Shown: positions 45,316-57,573 of the stretch, in pieces
Layout: each line of letters opens with the position of its first letter
Numbering within the stretch: the stretch's first letter is position 1
NCBI GenBank assembly: GCA_003665825.1
Contig: QPFY01000016.1
Coordinates: 558,001-622,000 of the forward strand
Direction: 5' to 3'
Source: Microbotryum silenes-acaulis
Taxonomy: Eukaryota; Basidiomycota; Microbotryomycetes; Microbotryales; Microbotryaceae
Length of the DNA: 64,000 nt
Notes under the pieces: model-generated
The model's input: the letters and a program-made list of their open reading frames with translations, nothing else
Database searches by the model: none
Told to the model about the DNA's origin: nothing
Translations under genes and position numbers: made by a program

Positions 45316-47815
45316 CTACCTCTTGGCAATCTTAGCGCCCTCCTCAACCTTAGCCTGCTCTTTATCCCCTGCCAGTATATTGGCCCATTCCACCATCAAG
45401 CGATAGACATAACACTCCATATCCTCCTTCCTCACATGTCGAGTCCTCCATTGGCTCCCCTGCATCGCGATCTCCTTCAACGCGGCATCGGCTTCGAAAG
45501 GCGCTCCACTTGACAAGGGAGAGATGTCAGGGTTGGGGGAGGGTTTGGTGAGCGGTGTTATGGGTCGAGGGACCAGAGTGTCGTTTTCGAGTTTGGTCAT
45601 TAAGAGGGGCTCGGGTATCCCGGAAAAGAAGGATTGAATGTTGTACAACTCCGAGTAGGATGAAGAGAGGGGGATATAGTGGTACCTGGTGTCCGCAAGG
45701 TGTTCATCGTCAGCGACAAGGAGACTAGATCTGCACGAACAGAAGACTGACCAAGGTTGGATCCACCCTCGCCAAAATTCTCGCTGAATCGAATTCTTGA
45801 CCACTGCGGACTTGGACTCCATCAACGCCAAGAATTTGGGCGAGAAACCAATCTCATCCAGATCAAGGACGTATTTGTGGTTCCACGTCTGACTGAGCGG
45901 GGCGGGGGCTTCGACTCGGTAGCCCAAGTCGCGGAGGGCGGCGCATTCGCCCAAGTTGGGGTCGCAGGCCATGGCGATGTCGGTCATCTGCTTGTTCGAT
46001 TCGGCGACGGTCGCTCGGATCGATGAAAGGGCACCATTCATCGCGTTGAATTGGACCAGGACCGTTTCTTGCCCCAACGAGATGGGTTGATTCGCGAGTT
46101 TGACGAGACGCTGTTTTTGGAACGAGGCGCTATGACCAGGTGGCGTATCAGCCCCTTTGGTTACTTTGCCCCTCCAATACGCAGTCGGCGTTTTTTCCTC
46201 CCAATCCAAATCGGTCGGCACCTTGGTTCGACCTCGCTTGAGCTCCCATTCGTACGTAAACTCGCTCGACGGTTGCCAGTAATGATGCGAAGGGATTAAG
46301 ATGTCGGCGTATCCCGAAGGCTTGGACGCAGAGAAGACAGGGAAGAGCTGCTCGATTGAACGCTGGTCCGAGTAGAAAGCCGAATGCAAGGTGTGCATCG
46401 AAGGCATCGAGCAGATTTCGGCTTGGGCCTCAACGTCGGCTGCGAAGGATAACTCCCGTCCGGCAGGGATCGCCTCGCCGCCACCTCGTCGACGGGAGAC
46501 CGTCACCTCGCCAGCGCTGGGTCGTCCTTGGATCTGCAAGCCTGATTCAGCGGATCGGAGGGACTCGAACGAGCGACGAGAGGCCGATCCGTCGGGGCAC
46601 GATTCTCGGTACGCGTCCCATACGGATCCGTCCCGCTTCCATTCGTTGGTGAAATTCTTCAGACTCGGCTTTAACGATGGATCCAGAGTCCCTGCTGGTT
46701 CAAGAGGAAAGTATCAGCTTCATTACCCACACGGTGCCTGTTGTGGTCTCGAGCACTATCAACGTACCACCCAAAGCGAGCTGTTCTTCGAGACCAAAAT
46801 CTGCCCAAGAGATCTCCTTCCGTCGCCGAGGCAGCACCCTGCCCTCAGGCTTTTCATTGATTGCAATATCCATATCAGGCAATTCCTTGACATAGGGATT
46901 GAGCATCTGCTGGAACGCCGACGCCGGTGCCCACTTGCCACTCTTGGAGTGCACCTGAGCGACACCATTTCGGATCGAGACGATACTGATCCCTGGGACG
47001 GAAGCGAGTTCGGCGGTACGACGACGCAGCTCTTGCGGTGTCAGAGAGCGGAAGGGTAGGAGATCTTGCATCAATGTGTCGTACTCGTTGACGAGCGAAT
47101 GATTACGCCCTTGAGTGGCGAAGGCGAACCACTTGTCCATCCCTGGTGGGACCGGTCGGTTATAGCGAGCGATGTAGGTCTTCGAGAACTGGTCAAACGT
47201 CGTCGACTGTGCACCCAGTTTTTTGGACCATGCGAGTCGTGACGATGTTATAAGAGTAAGAATTGGATGTAGTCCGACGGCCGCGGTCGGGGAAGTCCTT
47301 AACAGTCGTGTGATGACGCTCGGCACGAGGGGCTTGAGTTTGGCGGCGACTCTTTTGGTCGGCTCCGAAACTCGAGTGCCCATCGCGGAAAGTAAGAGGA
47401 AGAAGGCAATCATGCCCAATAATACTATAATGATTAGCACAAGAGTTGAAGGTCCTGCGGGATCCCGATCGGATGACGACACCATCCTGGGCGGACTGCG
47501 CCTCTTCTTCGGCGATACCGAAGTCGACAAGAGCAGATCCTCATCCGGCCTCAAGGATCGGTTACTGTCGGACCGTGGAAGACCGTAGCCACCGTATTTG
47601 TCGGTGAATTCGGGGAGCGGACTCGGTGTTCGCGATGAGAGTGGACGAGGTGAGGTTGGCGGCGAGACGATCGGGAGGGTCGAGTGATCGGGCCTCAGGT
47701 GTCGCGCTGGGCTTGCAGGGCTCGAGGGGATGTTGAACCCCGGGGAGAAACCGGGAGAGCGTGGCGGGATGTTATATTCCCTTCGGGGAGGGGTCGAAGG
47801 TGGTGGTCCAGACAT
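45316..47815 (-). CDS. CAP10-like family GT90 glycosyltransferase, type II membrane protein
   Basis: Exons 47815-46768, 46691-45752 and 45685-45316 in phase, about 785 residues. A Pro/Ser-rich cytosolic N-terminus of about 120 residues precedes one transmembrane segment (about 124-145, LVLIIIVLLGMIAFFLLL), typical of a Golgi type II enzyme. The lumenal domain carries CAP10/GT90 features: MDKWFAFATQGRNHSLVNEYD, GKWAPASAFQQML, EQLALGG, YADILIPSHHYWQPSSEF, KTPTAYWRGKVTKG, YKYVLDLDEIGFSPKF-like sequence (HKYVLDLDEIG), and WYHYIPLSSSYSELYNI rebuilt across the second intron. In Cryptococcus, Cap10-family proteins act in capsule and glycan xylosylation; the donor and acceptor of this member are unknown. 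The C-terminus (RHVRKEDMECYVYRLMVEW) matches the family end. Confidence 0.9.
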
Positions 47816-48519
47816 CTTGGCCTCGAGATCAACGTGTAGAGATCGGTGGACGACCTCAGCTCTCGGCAGCGTCGGAGAGGCTGGCTCACAGCTCGCAGCA
47901 AATGGGCTCCCGAACCACTATGTGCCAAGGGCGATTGGTCGGTCGGGTAGGGTGGTGAGTTGGTGATAACGGTGAACCTTTTTACAGTGCTGTGTCCCTG
48001 CGCACTCCGAGTGAGCTAGCTGCGAGAGGGAGGCAGACGAGAGGTCGAAGGCAAACCCAAGTCTAGACTCACCGAGAGCGCCGAAGCGGCCGGTCTCGCT
48101 TTCACGGATTTTTACGGAGTCCGCTCAAGAGGCTCTCGAGTCCAGTGATGCCTAATCGCGCTCGGCGACACTTCGGCATCTCTGTAGTCTCTCCAAAAAC
48201 ATGGGTGTATTCAAAAACACAATGGAAGCTCAGTTCTGTTGTGAATCGAAGTCTCGGCCCTGAAGGAAAATTCACCGTCGCCGGGCCCAGTCGCGATTCC
48301 GACCGAGGCGTTTTCCCCCACTCGAGGTGCCCGTCGCCGAACCCCACTTTGACCTTCCCCTTCGGACCCACTGCGCCGCTGCATCTTGGACTTGTTCGCT
48401 AGGCCAGCAGCTGGATCTGGATTCATCAAAACACCTTCGCACCCCTCTCAATTATTTAGACCTCACCCGACCAAGAGCTCAGGCCTGTTGAGTGACGTAT
48501 TACGTTCCCGGCGAGTTCG
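47816..48519. promoter_or_regulatory. Divergent intergenic region between GT90 and MRS2 genes
   Basis: About 700 bases between two divergent start codons. No supported ORF. It should contain both promoters. Confidence 0.5.
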
Positions 48520-50223
48520 ATGCCTCCTCGACTCCGCCTTCGAGCCCTACAGCCGGCATGTTGGCCCCACACCTGGACAGTATCACCGCCACCCACGATC
48601 GGGCTCAGCGTCCGAGCACGCAGTTACGAGCATTCCTCCCTACATGCCCCGGGGACACTTCATGCTCAATCGGGTGCCCCAACCTCCCTTGCTCCGACTG
48701 CGAGTCCATACTCTCGACATGAGTTCATGGCATGTTGGCACAAGGCTTCGAGGGAGGTTTCACCTGCTGATCTGAGGTACGAAGGAAGGGATGAGATTGA
48801 TGCAAAGTGTAAGTGACCTTCAGTGACTTGTGAATTTTGGAAGCAAGGAATGGCTTATGACGATGACGACGTGGACGCTTGGCTCGGCCCTGCAGATGTC
48901 ATCATCACCCAAGACCTCAAGGTTGAAAAGCCTGCACACAAGCTTCGGAAGAACGACATCATCTCTCGTTATGGACTGTGCGTCTTTTTTCACACACCGG
49001 GATATTGCTCGGCTCGGGGAGCTGAAGTGAAATTCTCATGGCCACGTGCGAACAGTCTTCCACGCGATCTCAAGGCTCTCGATTCCCATATCCTGGACGT
49101 TCGGCCCTCACTATTAGTTGGACGGAGAAGCATCGTTTTATGTACACCTATAGCTAGGGCCGTCATCACCCACGACAGGATGGTCGTAGTCACCGCGGAT
49201 CGGACAAACCCGACTTGCTCGAACGAAGGAATGGACGAGGTGCGTCCCAGACACGAATTCATGAGGGAATTACTCAATGATTTAACCTGTTTGTTCTTGT
49301 TTCTTGCTCCCAAAGATGATTTCCACGATCGTGGATGTGATGCGTTACTTGGAAATGGAGGCAACCGCAAATCTTGACGGGAATGACCCGCGATCACCTC
49401 GGGACTCGCCCTTTGAACTTCGGTGAGCTGTCAAACGACATAACCACTCTCACCCGACTTAAACCAAGTACTTTCTATTGAACGTAATCCAACCCACAGA
49501 GCTCTCGAGGCGATCCTCTTGATGACCGAACGAGGGTTCAAAAGTATCTCGTCCGAGCTCCACGCACGCGTCTACTCGACGATCCCCCAACTACGCTTCA
49601 GCGTCGACGCATTACAACTCCACGACCTCTTGGAAGCCAAGCGGATGTGCGAAGATACTCTCTTCGCCGGCCGGGCATTACAATCGGCGCTCTCGACCGT
49701 TTTGTCCGAGGACGAGGATTTGGCGGCCCTGTACATCACCGATAAGATCGAAGGTCATGCCCGGGCGACCGAGGATCATCAAAGCGCTGAGCTATTGTTG
49801 GAATACTACGAACGACGACTGGACGAGACGAACGAAGCTGCCTCGCGGTTATCCAAGATGCTCGTCGATATCGATTCCGGTATTGCCCTATCCCTCGCCT
49901 CTTCACGTCTGAGAATGGGCGAATTGGACGTGCAAACCGCGATTTTCATGTCCGCCCTAACAGCAGGAGCCGTAGTGGCCGGTTTATTTGGGATGAATCT
50001 TGAGAACGGGTGGGAACAGGATCCAGTGATGTTTAGGACGGTGACGATGAGCATTTGCGCGACCATGTCGGTCATCTTTGCGTTGGGGTGGACGAGGTTC
50101 AATAGAGCGAGAAAGTCGCAGTTGATGTTGAGGCACAGGACAAATGGGCTGCATAGCGGGAATAAAGTTGGGCGAACTTCAATGATAGGTAGGGATACAT
50201 CGCAGGTCATGGGGAAGTCGTAG
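48520..50223 (+). CDS. MRS2: Mrs2-type CorA magnesium channel, mitochondrial
   Basis: Mrs2 forms the Mg2+ channel of the mitochondrial inner membrane. Exons 48520-48808, 48896-48977, 49056-49239, 49316-49422 and 49500-50223 join in phase, about 461 residues. The N-terminus MPPRLRLRALQPACW is Arg-rich without acids, as in a mitochondrial presequence. Family sequence follows: RKNDIISRYGLLPRDLKALD, ILDVRPSLLVGRRSIVL, PFELRALEAILLM, then long helices (LDETNEAASRLSKMLVDID). Two transmembrane segments near the C-terminus flank the short loop; the first ends in the signature GMN (VVAGLFGMNLENGW, about residue 384). The canonical acidic loop after GMN is present as LENGWEQD. The fourth exon begins after a CAAAG acceptor rather than CAG. 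Family assignment is secure; the 96-residue first exon is less conserved. Confidence 0.9.
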
Positions 50224-50537
50224 CACAGTGGGCCTCCCGCCTCTTGGTGTGGAGGGTGTTTTCGGCGCAGATTTTGAAGGCCCGGGGTGATCAAGTAGAC
50301 GCCTGCTGCAATGATATTCGCCATGGAATAGATGAGCAGGAATCCTGAATGTTATAGACTCACTTGTCTTCGGTGGTATCGATTTGGTGATAGCGACCAA
50401 CTTTTCACACGAAAATTGAGTAGAGGCCCGGTCTGCCCGTTCACGACAGATCAGTCGGTCCGAATCACCGCTGCCGCCGCCCGCGCGTATGTTTCGCACC
50501 GACTGCCCACCTCGATCAACGACCACTCAAGTCAACC
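50224..50537. other. Intergenic region between MRS2 and RPB12
   Basis: 314 bases between a stop and a start on the same strand; 3' end of MRS2 and promoter of RPB12. No ORF seen. Confidence 0.45.
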
Positions 50538-51100
50538 ATGAACGCCGGTCAACAAGGTGCTCCTCAAGGCGGACCAGGCTACAGGCCTTACGCGCAAGGT
50601 GGCCCCGTAGCAGTCGAATATCTCTGTGCAGGTTGAGTCATCTCCCTCTATGACCCTCTACAGCAGACGCGAAGCGGGGCGAGGGATGGCTGACTGGGCT
50701 AGTGCGCTGGACACGATGGGAACAGATTGCGCTTCGACGAACGAGATCAAGGCGAGGGAGCCTATTCGGTGTCGTGAGTGTGGCTGCAGGATGATGTACA
50801 AGAAGAGGATCAAGCGAAGTGAGTACCGAGTGATTGGGCGGGGTTGCGAAAGGCATCCCTGAGGGCGCTTGGGGCGCTTGGGGTGGTGCAGGATGGGCGT
50901 GAGAGGTGTGCTACTGCGATAGGACTGCACTGACGATGTTGCTTCTTCCTTGCATCTTCGCAACGTGAATCATCTCTACCACGTATCGGCTCGATTCTCA
51001 GTGGTAAGCCGCTTGCGTGTGAACCGTCGGCATTCAGAGTCAATCAGCTGACCATCCGACCATACCATCCACACTACAGGTGCAATTCGAGGCACGGTGA
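50538..51100 (+). CDS. RPB12: RNA polymerase I/II/III shared subunit RPABC4 (Rpb12/Rpc10)
   Basis: A small zinc-binding subunit shared by the three nuclear RNA polymerases. Proposed exons are 50538-50631, 50726-50818, 51002-51003 and 51080-51100, giving 69 residues. After a Gly/Gln-rich N-terminus the fold is unmistakable: [20 protein letters not shown] and [16 protein letters not shown], with the zinc ligands as two CxxC pairs (about residues 30/33 and 47/50), then MVQFEAR at the C-terminus, identical to the known yeast ending. To obtain that end, the A at 50818 must join a 2-nt exon TG (51002-51003), which sits between a TTCTCAG acceptor and a GTAAGC donor, and then GTGCAATTC at 51080. Direct splicing of 50818 to 51080 would shift frame and lose the conserved end. 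The gene is clear; the 2-nt exon is an inference from homology. Confidence 0.93.
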
Positions 51101-52974
51101 ACGGTCGAACTACACTACTACGCTCCGCACCAGCATCAGATGGAACAGCCTCGTCACGCGTCAATTCGGAGACTCGAGCGAAAGCACAGAGACGACCGTT
51201 GAGGCTGCAACAGGCGTAGGACATGGATTTTTCGACGATCGTTTGTAATATTTCCTTTTATTTGTACCCTTCTACGATGCAACATGGCCTGCGGTACACC
51301 ACCTCATGAGAAGCTCGGCTCCCGATCGGGATGAGTTTGACGACGAAGCGCGAGCGGATGTGAGGGCCCCCTAAACATTGGCGATGCAGAACCCCAATTT
51401 TTTGCAAGATAGGACGGATCCAAGTGCCTTTCCACTTTAATGTCGGCCAACGACCTCGTCGGCCTTGCCCCTGGACGGCACGCTTGTAGTAGGAACCCCG
51501 CCGAACCGACTTGCTCAATTGGGAAACAAGCTCCTCGCGAACCCACAATGACACCAGTTTGAGAGAACCGGAAAAAACCCCGGTCCTTGTCAGGGACTAG
51601 TGGAAGTGATGTTGCGGTTTATGATTGGATCAAAGTGTGACGAATTGGAAATGATGTGATTTTGAGCATGTTCAGCATCGGGATCGGGCGCGGGTTGTGT
51701 GGTCGGTCATAGGGTGTGAACGAAAGTGCGCTCCCGATTCGGGCGCGGGCGCCAGCCAGGTTGACGGCAGTGAGGTAAGTGAGGTCGCAGGCGCAGGCTC
51801 TCCCTCACGCTTGTATGAGAACCCCGAACTCGAGCCAACGCTCTGTCGGACTCTCATCGTGTTTCTTTGTTCCGCTACACCCTACGATCGATACTGTTTC
51901 TCTTCTCTGAACGTAGAGTAAACCTCGTAAGGACATTTTGTGATGGCCTCCCTCCGGCTCAATGCAGTTGTCGCAGCATCCCTCTCATCGCCGAACCCAC
52001 CGCTGCTGCACACCGGCGCTGCAACTACGAGAGTCGTCAGAGTCGTCGTCGTCGCGCATGGTCGTTCAGCCCGAAAGCTCACAGGTTCGGGCAGCCAGCC
52101 GGCCCCGCGCACTGTTCGGAGGGCTTTACTTGGAGGGTCTAATACAGGTGAGTTGTTTTTGTTCTACCTGCTTGTGCTTCAAACTTCGACTCCGACGATG
52201 ACTGCGTCGCGGCCACGGCGAAGTGGATTTCGAGCGGCGCTGCAACTTCGGGCAACTGCGACTGCGACACGATATGATCGGTGCTGGCCTCGAGTATCTG
52301 AATTGCGCAAATACAGAGCCAGTATCACGCGCGCAGAATCTGCAGAACGATGCTCCGCAGCTAGGATCCCCCCGGAATGACCTGCATAGGTTTGCACAGG
52401 AGGCTCGTCGCCCCCGGGAGGTCGCGCCTCGGGGATAGCTCAGGGGGTCGGTCTGTGCATACATCCAGCTGCGCAGCCACGGTCAGCACTGTACTCGCTC
52501 TAGCTACCCCGGGATGGGATCCACTTCATACTGGTGGCATGTGTGGGAGCAGAGCATGGGGCAGAAACCTGCCGGATCGTGTACGGCGGACTCCGGTGCA
52601 ACGAGAGTGTTTCATGCATACCGATTTATCCTCAGCCTTGGCCTTGGCAGTGGTGTCTCACTCTCGCGCCCCGGCGAGTCTCAGTCTGTGATCGGCGTCG
52701 TTATGAAAGCATGCGCACGACTCGTGATTCCGAAAGCCCCCCTTTGGGCCGCCGCGCGCGTGGGCTGAGCTGATGCTGAAGTGACGCTCACCACTTTCAC
52801 TCTTTCCCTCTCCCGCTTCTTCCCTCACCCATCGGAACCCTTCACCCACTCCTCGGTCACATCTCAGCCTCGTATCTGAACCCAAGATCAAGCTCCGCAT
52901 TCGAGTCGGCCACTCGGAAAGCTCGCCCGCTGTTGGCGCCGGCAACGGTCCAGACGTCGACCGCCCGCCGAGCG
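51101..52974. other. Long stretch without a supported gene
   Basis: About 1.9 kb. A plus ORF beginning at 51943 (MASLRLNAVVAASLSSPNPP) resembles a basic presequence and runs to a possible GTGAGT donor near 52148, but I found no convincing continuation. The sequence near 52435 matches a tRNA A box by chance only (see rejected items). It also holds the promoter of the RhoGEF. Confidence 0.4.
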
Positions 52975-55900
52975 ATGGCCGATACCTCCCCATCCTGTTT
53001 GGGAGCGAGTCTCTCTCAACCCGAGGTGGAAGTCACCACACGGGCTCGGGTGAGTCGGGGTTCTGGCCCTGCTGAGCCGTCCAGATTGCGTTTTTGTGTG
53101 CCAACAACTTGCCTCAATCCGCAGGCCACCTCGACCTCGCAGGCCATTAGAAGCGCTAGCCCGGTCGAGGATCCATCGCGCACCCCAAGACAACGCTCAC
53201 GCACCGATTTCGACAACAGACCCTATGCGGCGGCTGAGAATTGGACACTGTCGCACGATTGCGTAGCTCCCAAGCTCGTACCGCGCTTGGACTCGATCAT
53301 GACATCGACAAGGTCGTCTTCGCTTTCGCTCGCGGCTGTTTCGCATGTGTCCGACCAGCAGTACCACGAAGGTTCCGCGGGACATGGTGCAGGAGATTCA
53401 GCAGAAGGAAGCTATGCTCTACTCGTGACTGGGGTGTTGGGGCTGGCTGTAGTCGGGAGTACGGTTGTTGAAGCTCAAGGGCACGATATTCAGACGACGA
53501 TACCGATCGGGCTTCCTCCTCATGGACGGTCACCGATGCTGATGGACGAGCCGTTCGACCATGCTGGGTTTGGGAGTGGAGACAGTGGCTTTTTGTCGGC
53601 CGAAGACGGGGACGAGAGTATGTGGAGAGGCCGAGGGCGGACAAGTCGCAGCACAAGCATCATCGGGCGATTCAGTCGTTCGGCATCACAGCACTGGAGC
53701 TCGCCGTCATCGTTGCGAGAGGTCCCGTCGAGCACCAACGTCAGCTCTTGGACACCAGATCGGTCACCGCCTTCTACTTCGTTGCACAACGTATCCCTTT
53801 TTGGCAAATCTCCTGCCCGATCGACACATACTACTTCCTCGCGACGCCCCTCGACGAGCGACGCGATCACCTCGACATGGAAGCACCAGAACCTGCTCGC
53901 GCACGTCGAAAATTCCTCCGAGAAGCTGAGCACTTCGCCCTCGCCGTCACCCAAGGAAACCAAGGACGATCAAGCTACTGTCACATCCGTGAAGCAACTC
54001 GTGCTGCAAACAAGAAGATCATCTAAACCAGCCGTTCGCGAGTTCACCGCCGCCGACGAAAAGCGGTCATCAATTCGCAGTATAGATCGCGCTCGCGACG
54101 GACTCGGGTTGAACCTTGAATTGTTTGACATCGCACAAGACTCGCCTGCGCACTTGTCGACTGCCAGCCCCGTTCCGACTGTCAATGTTGCGCGCCCTCG
54201 GACGCCTAGCGTCGACCAGTCTGACCAGTTCGATCCAGAGTGCGATTTTTCGATCCTTGCCGATGGTCTCGACCCGTCACCTCGGTCTGCTGCGAGTACG
54301 AGCTCCAATACCGAGAGCGTCTCGCCGTCTATCCTCGCCACCTATGATTCGCCTGTCTTGTCACCTTCCACCTACTCTTCCGCCCGCCCAGTCCGGTACA
54401 ATACCAGCCCGTCAGCCGAGTCGCCGCAGTTTTTTCTCGCTCGAACGACAAAAAGTCCAATGCTCCCCCCCAGTTCATCGAATCGGAGGACCTCGAGCGC
54501 ACCTCAGGTCGATACGTGGGCAGGCGTTGTACCTATGCCTACTTCTCGTGAGAACTATACTCTGCCCACTCCCGATGCGAGCTTCTCGATCCCCGAGGCT
54601 CTGGCGCCCTTGGGGAAGCGCGCCACGACGAGACCTCCACCGGCTGTGGGGACCACATCCGGGGTGGACCACACCTCTCAGCGCGGCACGGGTCGATCGC
54701 GCCAGACGTCAAGTGGTTCGGACACGCCCGGCACAAAGATTTCACGACGTCTCTCCAGTTTCTTCTCCAGGCTGACGCCTTCCACATCGCCGGCGAGTCT
54801 TTCACGTCCGACTACGCCTACACCGAATCGCTCGCCGATCGAAGATGGTGGAAGCAAACGAAATCGGGCCGGCTCGCATTCTAAGTCTTCGAGCCCAGCG
54901 ACATTGGGACCGCCCGCATCGATCCACCAAAACTCGCAGAGCTCCACGCCGTCCTCGACGCTAAAGAAGGGCACAATTCGTGGCAGCATTTCCATGCCGA
55001 GCCCGGCTATCACCGACCCAGCCTCCGCAGCTTCGTCCGAATCGAACAAAGTGCTCAACTCGTCACCCTTGCCAAGTCGAACTCTGAGGTCGATCATGGG
55101 TGCTCAGGATTACAACGATGCGATCGCTCGACATGGTTTGCTTGAGATGAAGCGCCAAGAAGTCATTTTCGAGTTGTGCGAAACGGAGCGGTCGTTCGTC
55201 GAAGCGCTCAAGGGCGTTATGGAGGTGTTTGCGTTGCCATTGCGGGATCGTGAAGGGGAATGGATCAGAGGGGTACCGACTGTCGTTGCCCGGTTGTTTG
55301 ATTGGGCCGCTGATATCGTCTATGTGAGTCGGGTAGGAACGTTAATCTAGAGCCTTTCGGAGGATCGTCTCGCTGACGCTTGCACGTGGTTTTCAGCTCC
55401 ACGCCCAAATCGCCGAGGCCCTGCTATACGCACGTGGCCGGAAACCGCAAGACATAGTCACTCGGATTGCCACCGTCTTCATGCCCTTCGTTCCCCAGCT
55501 CGAGATCCATCAACCTTACCTCGTTCGCTTCGAGATTGTAACGCGCCTCATCGAAAGGATGGCGGCCGATCAGAACTCCGACTTCGGCGCCTTCGTTCGC
55601 ATGCAGACTCGGTCGTTCTTGGGTGGCATGACGCTGTCGAGTTTTTTGCTCAAGCCTGTTCAAAGGCTAATGAAGTATCCGCTGTTCTTCAAGGTGAGCC
55701 AGAACTGAAGCCGGCTTCCATTTGAGCGCGACACGATTGTTGATGATATCTTCCATGCTCTGTAGCAACTCTGTGAGCTGACACCCAAAGACCACGTCGA
55801 CTATCGAGCCACGACCTCGCTTCTCCGCGACACCGATCTCATCATTCGTGTCATGCAAGAGGTCAAGTCGCGTGAAGACGAGTACGAGGAGCTCAAGCGG

Positions 55901-57073
55901 ATCGAGGCGAAGATGAGGGGTTTGCCCCAGGGGTTCCGGCTTGCTCAGCGAGATCGCCGTCTCCTCGCCCAAGGGTCGATGAAACGGATCCATGCCAGCG
56001 AGAAGGGCCGAAGTGCGTTGCTCGAAGCCGAGGCTTCAGGTGTCAGACGCAGGTCCTCGATTCCAGCGATACCCGAGAAACCTCTTGTCGCCTCGTCACT
56101 GCCCGTCAAGCTGCCATTGCTTGTCGAATCGAGGCGATCTCCTTCCGGGACATCAGATTCTGGATCTGATGACCCTTCCATTCTGACAGAGCATGATCGA
56201 ACAAGCTGGCCTGCCCAGTGCGCCACGCTCGATATGTCGGCATCGTATCCAAAGTCATCTTTGCTCCTTCCGAAGACGTTGCCCGGGCTACCGAATGAAG
56301 GGCCGGGTGTCTTCTCATCGTCGCCAGTATCGATGGGATTCGACGAAGGGGTAACGGGAGGCGACTCGCTCAACGTGTTCGCGCTCTCTCTCCCAAAGAG
56401 GCCGAGCTCATCAAGATCGCTTGACTCGATCTCGGGTCGACGTACGAAGCCTCTGAAGCTGCGAGCAAAGGAGTCATACGTGCAGGTCTTCATCTTCTCC
56501 GACCTTGTGGTCCTCGCGCAACGGATGACCGAAAATGGAAGCAAGATGAGCTCAAAGGGAGCCTCGCTCGGTCCGGATCGACCTGGAACCGCGTATGAAA
56601 TTATCGAATCGATCGGAGTTTCCAAAGTCGACCGCGTCATGGATCTCTCCGGGCAAACGGAGCATGACCATTTGTTGGCAGTCACGTTGACCCCTCTCGC
56701 CTCGGAGCCAGTGACCGTCTTCTTGACCGTTCCGCCCCAGACCTCATCCGGGTCGTCCGGATCTTCGGATCTGCCTTCCTCCACGTCCAAGATCCACGCA
56801 AGATGGAACAACGCCTTCGAGCGCACTCGGATCAAGTCCGCAAAATTATCGAATATCCTCCCCGGTCCCTTGAGAACCCTCGACATCCCCGTAACGACGG
56901 ATGAGCGAACCCTCGCCGCGTCGCTCCTCAAAAGCCCTGGTGAAGGTTACACCGCGCGGATCGAGCCTTTGGATAAACGTGTTGGTTCGGCTCCCGAACG
57001 AGCGGAACGCGATTGGTGGAGATTGCGGTTCGACAGGATGAGGTCCGAGCTCGAGACGAAGTCGTCGCACTAA
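52975..57073 (+). CDS. Rho guanine nucleotide exchange factor (DH-PH)
   Basis: Activates Rho-type GTPases by nucleotide exchange. Exons: 52975-55323 (probably with an in-frame intron 53050-53124, GTGAGT to CCGCAG, 75 nt), 55397-55693 and 55766-57073; about 1292 residues with that intron removed. The first 690 residues are disordered and Ser/Thr/Pro-rich with many SP and RRxS motifs. The DH domain begins near residue 697 (MKRQEVIFELCETERSFVEA) and contains the hallmark third conserved region FLLKPVQRLMKYPLFFK just before the third intron, then ELTPKDHVDYR. A PH-like region follows (SYVQVFIFSDLVVLAQR near residue 1090) after an insertion of about 150 disordered residues. No RhoGAP, SH3 or CNH domain was seen. 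Which GTPase it targets is unknown. The start is the first ATG of the open frame; upstream in-frame sequence lacks ATG. Confidence 0.87.
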
Positions 57074-57573
57074 TTGGCACGTTGAAATTGCCTTCGGGTG
57101 GAAAGAGGTTAGGGCTTAGTGGAGAGGTGGTGACGTTTGACAGTCGTTTTTCCTAGTGGAGGAAACCATAATGTCGTAATTCTACATCGCTTGAACGGAC
57201 AGAAAGTGCTCAACAAAGGAGGGGAGAGCTGCAGGCGCGAGTTCGACCCCTGTGTTGAAGTGCTCGTTCGATTTGTTCGGCCTTCACTCTGGCTCAGCAG
57301 TGGCTAGTGGCTAATCAATCTCATCCCCAGAGTATCCAGCAACAAGTGGATTCATCGGTCAGCTATATTCTACGATTTCGCTCCGCTGATGGGCTGTCAA
57401 ATTCGCGGCGCTCATAAGGCCAAGGATCCTGTGGATGTGGCCGGTCTTCCAGTCAACCCGGGCAGCAATTTGTGAGCCCCGGTGATTAAAAATTAAAAAT
57501 CGTACCTAGCTTGTTGTTACATGTGAGCATACGAAACCTAGAGCTGGTACTAACGCCCTACGTCACACCAACT
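57074..57573. other. Convergent 3' intergenic region
   Basis: 500 bases between the stop codons of two convergent genes. No supported ORF; presumed 3' UTRs. Confidence 0.5.

Noticed and set aside
51943..52380. Plus ORF with a presequence-like start
   Set aside because: No continuation exon or recognisable domain; the unspliced frame is Arg/Ser-rich without structure.
52430..52515. Possible tRNA gene (GGGGATAGCTCAG-like start with CTACCCCG end)
   Set aside because: The A-box match is not followed by a B box (GGTTCGA) and the acceptor stem mismatches after five pairs; no anticodon arm could be drawn.
55945..56931. 328-codon minus ORF opposite the RhoGEF
   Set aside because: Lies antisense to the DH-PH exon, has no domain features, and mirrors codon bias of the real gene.
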